Below are positions 23,876 to 36,865 of a stretch of DNA of 64,000 nt, piece after piece. The stretch covers positions 21,033,001 through 21,097,000 of the forward strand of contig JAUCBN010000006.1 in NCBI GenBank assembly GCA_035048815.1, written 5' to 3'. This DNA comes from Abelmoschus esculentus (Eukaryota; Streptophyta; Magnoliopsida; Malvales; Malvaceae). Position 1 is the first letter of the stretch, and each line of letters begins with the position of its first letter. The notes beneath the pieces are model-generated. The model made no database searches. It was not told where the DNA came from and saw nothing but the letters and a program-made list of their open reading frames with translations. The position numbers and the translations under genes were made by a program.

Positions 23876-26571
23876 CAAGCGGCAATGGATGTTTTTCAAG
23901 CAAAACTAGAAGTTATGTTTTCCATTGGAAATAAAAAGAAAATATTCTACTTTTTTATTTTTATTTTTATTTTATGTGTTATGTAATAAATATTAATCTG
24001 CTTTATTATTATAAGTTTATTAAATTAAATTCGTGAATAAATATGCAATGTCATCTTTTCTGCTTTAGCCTTTACAGTCCAGGATCTGGAAACCTTTTTA
24101 CAGAATCAAAATATTGGATCAGAAAACACGTGAAAATTAATTAAAATACAAGATGGACAGATACGAGCATCGAAGTTATTTTTGTATGAAACAAAGCATT
24201 GATATGTAAAAATAAAGAAAGAAAAATCCATATAAATAGATTCAAACTTATTTATTTTTATACGAACTTATTTATAATTAAGAAAGAAATATTGTATCAA
24301 TGCTTTGTTTAAAAGATGGACAGATACGAATTTGAATGTCACGTTCTCATATACAGAATTTTAAGTTTATGGTTTAAATAGATATAACTAAGTAAAATTT
24401 ATTTTACATAAATATTAAATAATTATCTATATATAATATTTTTATTAAAAAACTATGTTTCATTAGAATAAAAATATATATAACAAATGCAACACACCCG
24501 AACAATAGCGAGAACTTCGAAGACCAAATTCACTAAAAAATTATGAAAAATAAAACATGTAAATTTGAGGAAGAACGTTATAAAAAATATAAAAATAAAA
24601 TTAAAAAATTATTATATAGTTTCGCACACTTATATTTATAATGATAGATCCGTAAATATTTTGAGGATAAACACAAATTAAAATATTTTTTAAGATAAAT
24701 ATAAATTATAAAAAATTAAAAAATAATTTATAAAAAAATAAAACTAAATATGTAAACTTTAAAAAAATTGTCTTTGATTATATAACCATCAAACTATTAT
24801 AAAAATTAACAAAAATACAGTACAAGAGATGAAAATAATAGCACAGACGACCCTTGAATTTTAGAATATATTCCAAAAAGATGTATGTATTTTAACAATA
24901 TCAATTTTATTATTTATTTTCTGATTATTCTTCATAATAATGATATCTTTAATGTTTGAACTTAATATTTTTTTAAAAAATAAAGTGTATTTTATAATTG
25001 TAATTTATTAATTTTGATGTCTAAAATTTCATTCTATTAAATAAGTAATATATATTTTTTATTATAATTTATTTTTTAATCATGCGACGGTCTAACTATA
25101 AAATAAGTGATATACGATAAATTTTTACCACACCTTTCATCACTTTACTAGTATATATAGAAAATTTAAGGGTAAAATGCATTACATGTATTTTAATTAT
25201 AAATTTAATAATAAATATATTTATAGTTTAATATTTAAGGATTTATCGTTAGAGATTTAAATTTTAAATTTTAACCTTGGCTTTGAACTTATACACACTT
25301 GTGTAAAAAAATATTTCCCGAAATAATATCTTTTATTAATATAAAAGTTGGAAAATTATTTAAAATGAGAAAACACTATAAAAATATTGAAAAACTTACA
25401 AAAAAAATATTTACAAATCAATAAAACTATAAGTATTATAAGATTGTGAAATATTAAAAATATACAAACATGTATTAAAAATATGAAAAATTATATAAAA
25501 ATGTATAATGGTGTAAAAAATAATAACATACAATAATTGTAGGGTAAATTATTTATATGGTCATTTAATTATGACATATGTTTTAATTTGATCATTAATC
25601 TATTTATTTCGTCAATCGAGTCACTTAACTATTCAATTAGTGTACTAAAAACATATGAAGATCAAGGGATTCAAAAGGGTTTGGCCACAAGGATTTTCTG
25701 CTTTTGTGAGCTTTGCCTTTGTTAGTGTATAATCTAATTTCATGAACATTAATGAATGAGATTTTAATTTTAATAAGATTTTTTATTTTTTAACATGATT
25801 TTTTTAATCTTTATAGTACCTTTTCTTTATTTTAATGGTACGTTTTTTATATCGTTTGACACGATTTTTACATCTTATAACAGTAGTTTAGTTTAGAATT
25901 AAGGTTTCAAATCAACCGATACATATCAAAAACTAACATTGGTAATGATATTATCAGGGACGGAACTACATCCATGTGGGGAGAGTAATCACCCCACCCC
26001 AAAAAATCTTTTTTTTTTTTTTACTTTTTTCTCTTATTTAAATTCTTTTAATTTTTTTTTATAAATTTACCCCCTACTTTTAAACATTTATGTTTTCCCC
26101 TTAATTCCAAATCCTCGCTCCCTCCCTGAATAATGTTGTCTTTTACCTTAAAATCAATACATATACCACTACCATTTTTTTCAAAACTTGTCAGTATTTT
26201 AGAGTTAACAAGTCCTTAACCTTTTAACTTGTATTCTAATAAGCCCTCACTAAGATTTAGTTTATACCTAAAAAAATATTTTTTTAACATATATCAATTT
26301 TCCATGATGGCTTACTTTAGTACACATCAAAGAATTAGTGATTATTTAAGTGTATATGGACTTATCTGAATAATGCAGTGGAATTCAGTGGCTCTTTTGA
26401 TAATTTAACCATTTTTATTTATCCCCAATAGGGTGTCTTCTAGACCTGTTTCTTGCACTCCAAATATGCTTTAGGATGTTTGGTTTATGGGATTTGGTCA
26501 TTGCATTACTTAGCTTCATGCAACTCCTCAACTCATCATCTTGTTTTTGTTCTGCAAAAGTGATTTTTTGA
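23876..26571. other. Intergenic, very AT-rich
   Basis: No gene is seen. An AAGATGGACAGATACGA word occurs twice (near 24151 and 24314) around a short inverted pair (ACAAAGCATTGAT near 24192 and ATCAATGCTTTGTTT near 24297), possibly a small decayed inverted-repeat element. Near 25965-26060 a GGGACGGAACTACATCC start followed by a poly-T stretch resembles dispersed transposon ends common in plants. 26400-26571 is probably the 3'UTR of the C2-domain gene. Confidence 0.5.
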
Positions 26572-29500
26572 TCAGCTCGGTTGCTTGTTACCGGCATAAT
26601 GGTAAGCTTCTGATAATCGGCATTGCCACCGGAGGTGCATAACGGTATTGGAAACTGTTGGTAATTCCTTGACTCCGAAGGATGATACAGATGTGTAGGC
26701 AGAGGATTCGGATTGTGTCGCTAAGTCTTGGTCGACCGTAGATGATTCGTGAGATTTTCTTCCTTTAATGGAAAGGACACGTTTGATTCGACGAGCAGAT
26801 TTCTCAGCACCCTTTCTAATGGAAAGAGCATGTTTGATTCGACGAGCGAATTTCTCGGCGTGTTTTAGAAAACGTGCCATTCCTCTCATTTTGCTAGGGC
26901 TTTCGGAGTTGCATTCATTAGCACTCGAGCCTCCTTCATTCAAGACCTTATCGGTTGAAGGGCCCGGAGGATTGTCCTCCGGAACTAACTTCTCGAGAAC
27001 TTCCTTATCAATACCAGCTCCGAGGTTCACATCAGGATATTGAGCCACCTCTTTGAGGCTGCACGGATGATGGTAGCTTTTGCTCCTATTAAATGCCACT
27101 TTTATCTTCTGAAAACCGCACTTAACTCGGTTTCTTTTCGCATCAAGGGAACTGCTGCTGTCACTTTTAGGGGATCCAGATCCTGCTGAATGGTTGCCTC
27201 CCAAAGAATCATTAGACACTCCTTGAATCTCTGTCTCAATGCTGCTAGTCCTTCCTTTTCTCGGTTCCCATGTCTGCGACACTTCACTTCCCGGTTGGTG
27301 AACCCATATCCCAGTTTCTTGTTGACCTTCAATGTTTATAGGCTCAAAATGATCCGGCAGGTTCGGTGATTTCTTTGAAGATATAGGTGAGGATGAACCT
27401 TGATCAGAACCTTTAGCTGATAAGGATTTCAATGTATCGTCCTCGTTTAATGATCCGACATCAGCTGCCCCATTACATACCTGAGGTAATTGTCCACACA
27501 CTCGATTTTAAGTTTCGACGCACAACTCTTCAGTTCTTAAAAGCAATTCCCACAATTAAGATTGCCAAAAGAAGTTAGAATAGGCTACCTTAGTGTTCTC
27601 TTCAAGCGCTGTTATCGCAAGATGTACTCTTCCCATTTTACTATTTTGAAGAGGCAACCATATGTCGTGTCTCTGGCCACCCCGAAAATCACGGATGTTC
27701 ACCGTACATTTACTGTAAATTGTAACAAAGTGAATCAGCTCATCCAATAAGATCCGAAAACATAATACATCTAGAAAACAGAATATGTAGAACATATGAT
27801 TGAGAAATATCAACCTAAGAGGAAATGAACATTAAGAACAAAGCAACAATTGATATCAAACGTCAATACATCATGGATTACTACTGGCTACAAGTACTCT
27901 TACAGCCAGAGATGAGAATTATTGTTTGAAATCAGGGAAACAAACGGATTCATTTTCCGAGCATCAAATATAACAAAATGTAAACGGATATGCATATGAC
28001 TCAATTTTCTTGAACTGTTATGGCCTAGGTGGCGCAATCCGAAAGAATGTCATTCATAGAATTCAAACACAAGTACACAGTTTTAGAGGTCCAGAGACAA
28101 ACCCGAGGATATCATCAACGAAATGGTCTTTGTCGCGAACTTCAAGAGTTAGTACATTAGGTGTCTCCCAAGAGAAGATGGGGATCATGAATTCCTCACA
28201 CCATTTTGGAGACAATGTTTTCTTATGTGTCTTAGTCTTGAAACGGTACGAGCCAACTTGCCCCTTCACATATGGATCAGCCAATCCTGAAAATTTATAT
28301 CTGATTCCAATCATCGACCGTAAAATCAGATAACACACAAGGGAAACACAAGAAACCGGATTTACTGCTAACCATTACAGTTTGAAGGTTGCATATCCTC
28401 TGCTTCGATAACTTCAAGCTTGGCCTGAGCTGGAGGTTGCTTCTCATGAACGTAAAACCAATTTCCTGGAGTACATAAACAGTAACATGTATTTGGCTCG
28501 GGTGAATCAAACTTTTCAAACCGATTATGACCTCGGAAACGGGATACTGTAAAAAAGCAGAGAGCAATGCAAAACGGGTAAAAGTAATTATGCAAATACC
28601 TGATTGGGATGTAGCAAACTTCTCAAAGTCAACAACCAACATATTTGGCTGCAAAACAAACATTTCGAGCTTATAGCATTTGAAAATGCAATTTATTTGC
28701 ACAAGAGAACGATGGAAAACACAACCGGAAGTTGAAAAACTGACCTCAACAAGTGTCTCCTTAAATGCAAGTGAGAGAAGCTTATCCTGCACAAGTAAAA
28801 GGGGGTTTATACAAGATGATTAGGAGAAAAGAAGAGATGATAAAAATGAATATAAAGACTTGTCAAAAGGAAAGAAGGTTATTACAAGCCATTTAGCAAT
28901 CCCTGGAACTTCGGTAACATCGAGTCCATGTGTAAAGATAGGTTTCACGGTCATCTGGAAATATGGAGGCTCAACAAAGCATAATCGCAAGCGGCCAAGG
29001 AAAGGCCACTGTCGGAGAAATTTCACCCCAACCAAAACCTGCAAGACCCAAAAACAAGGCAAGGAACAGAGAAATAGTGACAATTAAATAACGGTAACGT
29101 AAAAGTTCGCATTTGCAAAAATTGGGCAAGAACTAAGTAATGCAATGTCTTGAATATTAAGACAGTGCAACATTTATGTACAGATCCCGACACAGTCCTA
29201 CAATGCTTAAACCATGTTAGTTTATGTTCCAAGTGCCATACTCTTCACTTAAGGTGTGTCCATTGACCCTAACTGAAGTTAACTAGCAGAATTCTATGAA
29301 AGGCAGACCATCGACTTTTCGTTCTTGTTAATAACAATAAGTTGAAACCTTACTTTAATCAGGTTATAGTTTGGCCCTAAGCGAACAACGGTACGGTTTC
29401 ATCCTCTATTCCGTGTTGCATCAATTATACTTCACATCGATCTGGTTTTCTTAACCTACAGCGTATCAAGTCCTCTACGGTATTGTATCACTCTTTTCAT

Positions 29501-30785
29501 ATGCAACATTGATAGTTAACACTATGGCAAAAACAACATTCCCGTATTTTATCGGTACCTTTGCTTCAATATGCATGCTTGTTATATGCAACTTTGCCCA
29601 CATTCCGAATCCCAGTCTTTTCCTTAGTTTCACAGCAAGAACTGCACTCATGTCATCTGCTGTGAGGAAATGTAATCCCAATTCCAGTACCTGCATGCTT
29701 TTACAATGTAATTTCTACCATGATAAACAATCGAAAACCAGAAATCATAGGAAGTACCAAGTCATCGTCATCCGAGCATTGATGAAGAACCCTCATCTCT
29801 GTAACCAAAGGTGCATTTCTTCCTAAATATAAGTGCTGAACCACAGCTTCCTTCTGCAAGTATAAAATTAAAAAACATCAAAAACTCACGGCGGATCGGA
29901 ATATCATCATCTACATTCTCCCGGTCATCGCAAGTAACATTCACGAACGATAAATGCAAATGTTTGAGATTGTTAATTACTTAGAAAGCAAAGTTCATAC
30001 AGCAGCCCATGGTTTGTACTTTTCCAAGAACCAGGGTATGATCGGAAGCAGGATCTTCTGCGACGCAATCTGTTCCATACAAATTGGCCATATCTTTTCA
30101 ATAGCATGGTTTAACCATCGAACGGACTCCGAATCCGAGAGTACCTGATGACAAAGATAAGACCAACAAAGCATTAAAGGGATAGAGTACATTACAATAT
30201 CAAAATCAAAAATCCAAAACTTGGACCTATCTCTACGTACATCAAAAAGAGAATTAAATCAACATCAAGTTGCAAATCAGATTCCTCTCCTTGTTTTCTC
30301 CAGAAAATATCTAAACCTTTTTCTCAACATCCAAAAGACAATAAATTAACCATTTAAGCCAATATAAAGAAAGCACAATCTCCATTGAACAATATATATA
30401 CATATATATGTATATATAATTAAAAGGAAAGGACAGAAATTGGGAATTACCCTTTTCCTATAGGATTGCTTTCTTTCCTCATGCTCCAATTTCTTCCTCA
30501 ATTTCATTACATACCTTTCATGAACCTTTAATCAAAAAAGAAATGAACCCGTCCATGAATAAATATATAATAAAAATCAAAAGAAAAATTCAATAAAAAT
30601 CAAAAGAGATTTGTGAAAAGCACAAACAGATTATATGAATAAATTACCGAGTAGATATAAAAAAGAGACGCAAAATAAGCAGCTGCATTGCAAAGATTGA
30701 AGCAAGAGAGCAGCCAAAGCAGCATAAAAACCAATCCAATATGTTGCATTATTGAAATCTCCATGAAATTCATCTCTAAAAACAT
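26572..30785 (-). CDS. SMP and C2 domain membrane-contact protein (NTMC2T6 / At1g53590 type)
   Basis: Relative of extended synaptotagmins, expected at ER-associated membrane contact sites and moving lipids through an SMP domain. Twelve exons, read leftward: 30785-30648, 30525-30451, 30144-30001, 29853-29758, 29690-29559, 29038-28886, 28786-28745, 28648-28600, 28465-28373, 28286-28103, 27712-27589, 27480-26572; 2139 nt, 712 aa. The N-terminal membrane anchor is at about residues 14-45 (IGLVFMLLWLLSCF). The SMP region, about 70-270, contains SDSESVRWLNHAIEKIWP, ADDMSAVLAVKLRKRLGFGM and MTVKPIFTHGLDV. The C2 domain, about 290-410, contains ADPYVKGQVG, LSPKWCEEF and VRDKDHFVDDILG. The long last exon encodes a Ser-rich then strongly basic tail. 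The first ATG (30785) is used; an ATG seven codons later (MEISIMQ) fits the family start equally well. The tail holds a duplicated basic motif (see findings). Intact. Confidence 0.9.
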
Positions 30786-33063
30786 CTTAAGCTACCAATT
30801 TTCCAATAAAAATCCTTGCTTTTTCACTCACTTTCAATAACTCAAGTCACCATCATTAAGATAGAGAATAAAAAATAGAACTTTCATGGAAAATTCAATG
30901 GAAAAGAAAGAATTGAGAAGGAATGTGAATCAAATAACTTGGATTCAAGGGGTGTGTTTGTCTGAATTTAAGGTATCATATGAAACATTTATTAAAGTAG
31001 CAATTTTCCATTTTATGATACAAGAAACAGGAGACCAGTAAATATTTTACCTCAATAACATTACGATTGTCATTTGGAATAACCTCATGGCTCAGCTTAA
31101 GTGTCTCCATTATTTACAAATAATATGTAATTTTATTTTTAACATTTTAAGGAAGTATTTAAAGGTTACTTACAAAAATAATTGATAGTAGATTACATTA
31201 ACCGTTTTGATTAGTGAATTATATTAGTGGATCGTATAAAAGTGTTTAATAAAATTAAATAGTAGTAGTCAATGTTTGTTAGACTATTCGAACAAACAAA
31301 ATAACATACAAGAATATAATTATATCCAATAGTTATTCGAATAATTTAGTATTTATTATCAATATTTTGTATCTATTTTTTATTAAATAAAGAGGTATTA
31401 TATTCCAAAACAAATATTGAGATTCAAACTAATACATTATGTGATAACATGAGCATAATTGACCACTATCCTAATAATGATTCTTAATATTTTGTATATA
31501 TTAATATTAATTAAATTATAATAATATGTGATAACATGAGCATCACCTCCGTCACTAATCGATTCTCTGTTTAAAAAAAAAATCGTCTTAACATCATATT
31601 ATCCCTTTCTTATCATCAACAATATACCAAGGTTTCTTATCATCAACAATATACCAAGGTAAACTACATAAAATATCGTTTAAATTTAAGTTTTGTATCG
31701 ATTATACACTAAATTAAAAATCGATATTATCTTGGTCTACATTTCAATTATACCATTGGACTCTTAAAATCGATGATCGTAAGGATCTTAACTGTCCACT
31801 TGTAATAACATTGAGAAATTCTAACCGTCCAGTGATATAATTGAACCCTAAATTAAAGTTTAAAGATAAAATAATACTAATTTTTAGTTTAATAATATAA
31901 TCAACACACACCTATAAGTTTGATGGTATTTAGTGTCATTTACCCTTATATTAATAACATGCATGGGAGAACCCTTTGAAATGATCCCAGAGGACCAGGA
32001 ATACAGATCACTCCTCCAGGGGAAACGTACAGAACAACCAACAGCAAACCCTAACAGGACATCAACGGGCCAAAACTGGCAGAACACAGGGACAACCATG
32101 CCCAACAAGAAACAAACGAAACATAGGAACATGAAACCGACCATAACTTAAAGGAAGAGAGGAGATCAAATTGAAACCAATGCGAGAGCTCGTACGGATG
32201 CAGACAAGAAAGTCTTTGTTCTTAGGCCTTCAAAGATCATGGATTCGAAATGGGAGGATTGAAATGTCATTATCATGCGTCGGAACAGAGTCTATTAATC
32301 CAGAAATGCATCAATGGGAGCTATGGGAGACTTTTGCAATATTTGACATGTGAACATTTTCTAGGAAGCTAATAGCTAGCAATCATTGTGACCATATTTC
32401 TCTTAGGTTCTATTCTCTTTTGCATCTGTCCAAGTCAAAGGATAATCTTAGGCAGCTTATTTTCCATCTACATATGCAACCTAAATTAATGCTACAAAGA
32501 AAAAAAATACAAGTTGTCTTCAAAAGTTAGATCGAAAGGAGACTACATACAAAGATACCACTTGGAATTTGTAAACCATTTCTTCTTCCCCTTTTTCTGT
32601 GTACAAAAGAAGCCGTAATCTGAAAATAGAATGGTTACAAAACAGTCAAATTCGAATCTGCCTAGGCAAACAACGCTCGAGAAACCGAACGAAGCTTGTT
32701 TTCATTTGAGACATGCCATGGAAGGGAAATAATGTTACAAAAATATATCATCATAATATGGTTTTGTTTTTTGGGTATGAACAAGCCAACAAGCATAGGG
32801 GATCGGGATCCAGAACATGATGAATAGTGAAAACAAGCAACTTTAGATTTGGTAGAAAGAATAACCTGTTTACCTTTTCAATATCTATATATGGAAATAT
32901 AGTAGTGTGAGGAAGCAAGAGGGATCATTACTACCTTGACCTTTTACACCATTTGCATTGCAACTGCTCGTGCACTTTGTCACAGCTTGAAACTCGGTCC
33001 GTAACAGCCACTGCTAGCATCATCTGTTCGAAAAAGATGACCACTGATAGCTAGACCATAAAA
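30786..33063. other. Intergenic between the C2-domain and DA2-like genes
   Basis: 30786-30960 is the leader and promoter of the C2-domain gene. 31609-31660 is a 27-bp direct duplication (TTATCATCAACAATATACCA and following). 31930-32360 is of more balanced composition with short open stretches on both strands (for example plus 31963-32151 starting MGEPFEMIPEDQEYR) that I do not recognise. They may be remnants of a mobile element. 32500-33063 is probably 3'UTR of the DA2-like gene. Confidence 0.45.
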
Positions 33064-36000
33064 TTATTGCCATGGAACAACCGAGTTACTTGTCGTAGCT
33101 TTAGCTTCTGACAGAGATACAGCCATAGCCAGCATCATCTGCTCCTCGTAACTTTCGGGAACAATGGATCCAGAAACATTAGGAAAGCTACTCCTTATTT
33201 CATCTTCTTGTGATATTGTAGAAATCCTACCAACATCATCTGTAACATTGGAACTTGCATAGCTAGTCCCTGCTTCAGCCACCTCAGACCCATGATCAAC
33301 TCCCCATTCAGCCTCATCTCTTGCAGGTGTCATCTCATTATCAGCAGGCATGTCAATCGGACACTCTGCAAGACAGCTGTCAGCTACTTGGTCCAAACTG
33401 TTAAACAATCTGCTGCTGCTATGAAGCATATTGAATGTTGGCACATTTCCGTTCTGGTTGAGAGAAGATTCTCCACCGATCTGCTGACGCTCAGCAAGGG
33501 CAGCTATTGCACAAGCAAAACCACCAGAAGGAGATGATGATGAACTGGCCACTGTGACTATGGCTGGTGGAATATACTGATCTCTAGAAACATATTGTAC
33601 TGAAGCATCAGCATCTCCATAGTCACAATTTCTCTGTCTGTTGTTATCCTATATCAATCAAAATATCCACACTCAAATGGACCAAATTTATGAAAACAAA
33701 GCAATTAAAGTTTATATGTAATATATTAGGTGAAATTGAGAGTACATAAACAACAATATGACAATATGGAAAAGCCTCTTAAATCTTTAATGTGTAGCTT
33801 CGACTCCTCATTTTTATTAAGTATTTGTATCTCACTTGTGTCCAACACCTACATATCTGGCTATGACCACAAGGATCCTCCAAATACATTGGAAAAACTT
33901 AAAAACACTTACGACACTCACGCCCAGAACATACCCATAGCATACACACAATCAACCCTGAGTAACATAATTGAAATATAAAAGGAAACCTTCAACGAAA
34001 AAGAATACCAACAATGACCAACGCTTTTCGTTTGAATTGATAGACCAACCACAATTTGGTATAATTGACAATGAGAGTTTTCTTACAGATACGAAATTCT
34101 AAAATTCTACAATCAGTTCCATACCTGAATTGACTGCCAAATTGCTTCCATGACCATTATTTCATCAAGATCTATGTCAAACTCATCATCCCTGCAATTT
34201 AAGCATTTGATGCAAGATAGTGAAAAATAATTTAATCTGATCATTTCTGAACATAAGATCAAAAGGGTACAACCTAGTGTACTTGTGTAGTGGAAAAGAA
34301 AATATCTGTCTCAACCTTTTCATTTGAAAACATATATAATAAAGAGTTCACCACAATGAAATGCACCCAACATTATATCCTATCTTTGGCATAACACTTT
34401 CGCAGAAAACAGGATTGTAAGTAACAAACTACAAATGGTTGGCATCATTTTCCTACACCAATCAAAGTGCTTCATGCATCTGCAGACCAGGCTCCATTCT
34501 TTCTCATCCAAAAAGGAAAGAAATTGAGGTCGACGGGATTGTAATCAACTTTTTGTAACCATGGACTGCATTATACATTGCATCATACTATTTGTGCCAG
34601 CCATCTAAGATTGATAAGCAGCTTTTCCCCACAAAAGGAAGGTACAACAACAAAAATGAACATATATATATACACATGTAACTATGATCATGGATTTAAA
34701 TAGCGGTCTGCAACCGCAATAGCGGCTGCTATATATAGCAGTATAGGCACTGTCCGAAACCACAATACCCACAATCGTTATGTCTGCAATAGCTCCGTTA
34801 TTAAAAGTATCATATGTTATGTTTGCAACCATGATAAACGCAATGTAACTGAAAACACAGTCACAACCGCAATTTAAATCCCTGACCATGATAGACCCTC
34901 GGTAATCTTAGTAAAATTAAGGTTTCTTTCTAGTTTTCATCCATATCTTCTTTGAACTTCCTATAACGGCATATTTTCCATTCACTCACATGTTCCCATT
35001 AAAGAAATTGTAGATCTCCCCTTACATGCTGAACCCACATTTAATCTGTTCCGCTCATTTTGTCCCCAATGAGTGTAACCTTCAACCCTTTATGTACTCA
35101 TCTAAAATTCTAATCTTTCCTTGTGTGCCACGCATCTAATGAAATTATTTGATCTCAAAAACACATGTGAATGGTGAAACATTGTCATTAGACATTTATA
35201 CTCAACCATGAGCTATACATGAAATAACTTTGATGCTAAACAGGCAACTACCAACAGTCATTACAACACAACTTCCAACAAAAACTCATCTTCAAATCCA
35301 CTTTCACATTAACCCCATCAATATTTTTACCATCCATCTACCATCCATCTTAAACTTAAGAACAAATATCAGTCACAACTGTGGATGGATGACCATCTGT
35401 GTGAAACTCTGCTGAACGAATCTACCATAAGCATACTTTCTATCCTTAGCACACCAACTTGAAATGAAAATACTAAGAGTAAGACCAATATTAAGACATG
35501 AGTTCCAAGATTTGAATAGAAAAATTAACACCGATATGAACTAGCAACTATAGTCTATGTACTGTTTTTTTCTCATAACATATGAACTGTAAGTAATAGA
35601 TGAAGACAAGCAAAATAAAATGCTGCCAACCTGTTTGTCCTAGCATGCGATGGATGTTGAATCATTGAGGAGGCAACCTGCAATTCTTGAGAAGAAACTA
35701 TTTCTTCCTCAACAGAGGATCGAGCTGCAAATAAGAAAAGAAACGTATGGGATATATTTGAAGATAGAACAATGTCAAAGGAAATGAAGAGTAAATATAT
35801 AAGATAACATATCACAATAGATTGATACCTTCAACTGAATTGTATTGAACTTCCTCCAATGCAACAGCGGTGCTTGAAGAACTCGATTCTTGTCTTTTCT
35901 GCATTCTCTCTTCATCATCCTGAAGTTCCTGCTGCCTCATTCTAATTTTTGCTTCTATAACACGTTGTTCTTCCTGCAAATTTTAAATAGCAGAAACGGA

Positions 36001-36865
36001 TATATAATTCATTTTTTATCTAGTGAAAATCATAGGATTTAAAACCCTCCATTGTTTTGGAAAGAGAGTGTAAACTTACGATTTGCTCAATCCCTTTTTC
36101 CTCCTTTGTTTTCACACCTCGAAACTCCACAGCATAGCTTGAGGTTTTGCAGAATGGGCACCTCAAAATGTCAAGGAATGCAATCATTGGAATACAATTA
36201 CATAGAAAATAATCAAATTAAAAAGCTCTACAGCCAATTTCATTAAAGGGAAGGATACTGGGTAGGATGGGTTGAATTTGGATTCTTCATCTGGAGAAAA
36301 CACTCTGATGCAAATAAAATCCGTCAAAATTTCAAGCAACTAGAAAAATGAATAAGTATTATTCGGAAAATTCAGATAGTTTACCTGTGCATATACTTTT
36401 CATGCAACATCTCGATCTGTTGAGACTCGGGTAATACTAAAATACAATGTGGAAAAAATCATATTGAAGTAATCACAAGGTATTACATTCAACCACAACA
36501 AACTTTAAAAGATACTACTAATCATGAATAATATTTAACAAAGAATCGGTAAACAAGTAAAGAGGGTATGATTCCAAATATGCAATGATTGATAAAATGA
36601 AAGGATGAAAGAGTATGAAAATAGAAGTGTAGAGTTTTAACATAAAAAGAAACAAAACAAAATAAATACAAACCAAAAAGCAAATTGGGCATTCTTCGAG
36701 ATCATAACAGCTCTCTTCATCACCAGGATAACATGGAGCGAGCTTTGATTCAAGTATCAACTTCCTTAGCTTCTTAACATCCACATCTTTATGAACATAT
36801 AACCCTTGGGGGCGTGTATACCTCTCATCCACTACTTGCTTTCTCCTTCCCAACTTATTACCCAT
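33064..36865 (-). CDS. DA2: RING-type E3 ubiquitin ligase of the DA2/GW2 family
   Basis: Ubiquitin ligase that in Arabidopsis and rice limits seed and organ size. Eight coding exons, read leftward: 36865-36674, 36436-36385, 36304-36259, 36161-36080, 35973-35829, 35724-35631, 34191-34125, 33648-33064; about 1263 nt, 420 aa (DA2 about 400, GW2 425). The N-terminus MGNKLGRRKQVVDERYTRPQ and PQGLYVHKDVD are family hallmarks. The unusual RING spans about 59-101: C59xxC62, CC at 74-75, C80, C83, then C98xxC101. A Glu/Arg-rich coiled segment follows (about 125-165). Two ubiquitin-interacting-like motifs are visible: DEIMVMEAIWQSIQ (about 213-226) and YEEQMMLAMAVSLSEAK (393-409). The intron between exons 3 and 4 is of the U12 class (see its own entry). 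Upstream 36866-37640 contains further leader sequence, probably with 5'UTR introns. It could equally be the DA2-like paralogue. Confidence 0.92.
34692..34881. mobile_element. 190-bp inverted-repeat MITE inside a DA2-like intron
   Basis: The left end reads GGATTTAAATAGCGGTCTG and the right end, inverted, GGATTTAAATTGCGGTTGTG, so it has imperfect terminal inverted repeats. The interior is unusually rich in CCGCAATAGC-type words compared with the surrounding intron. It lies in the 1.4-kb intron between coding exons 6 and 7 (35630-34192). A related TTTAAATTGCGG word occurs near 62848. There is no coding capacity. Confidence 0.7.
36162..36258 (-). other. U12-type (minor spliceosome) intron in the RING-coding part
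   Basis: The 97-nt intron between exons 3 and 4 of the DA2-like gene. Its donor reads GTATCCTTCC, matching the U12 consensus (A/G)TATCCTT. A branch-point element TTCCTTGAC at 36178-36170 matches the consensus TTCCTTRAY. It lies only about 9 nt from the AG acceptor, with no polypyrimidine tract between. Splicing here joins THPTQ to CPFCK in frame and completes the RING. The U12 assignment rests on these consensus matches. Confidence 0.85.

Noticed and set aside
27556..27813. Separate small minus-strand gene
   Set aside because: Its second half is exon 11 of the SMP-C2 gene (joined in frame at 27712); the first half is intron.
31884..32151. Overlapping open stretches on both strands
   Set aside because: No recognisable domain, no splice context and no start with supporting features; probably chance or transposon debris.
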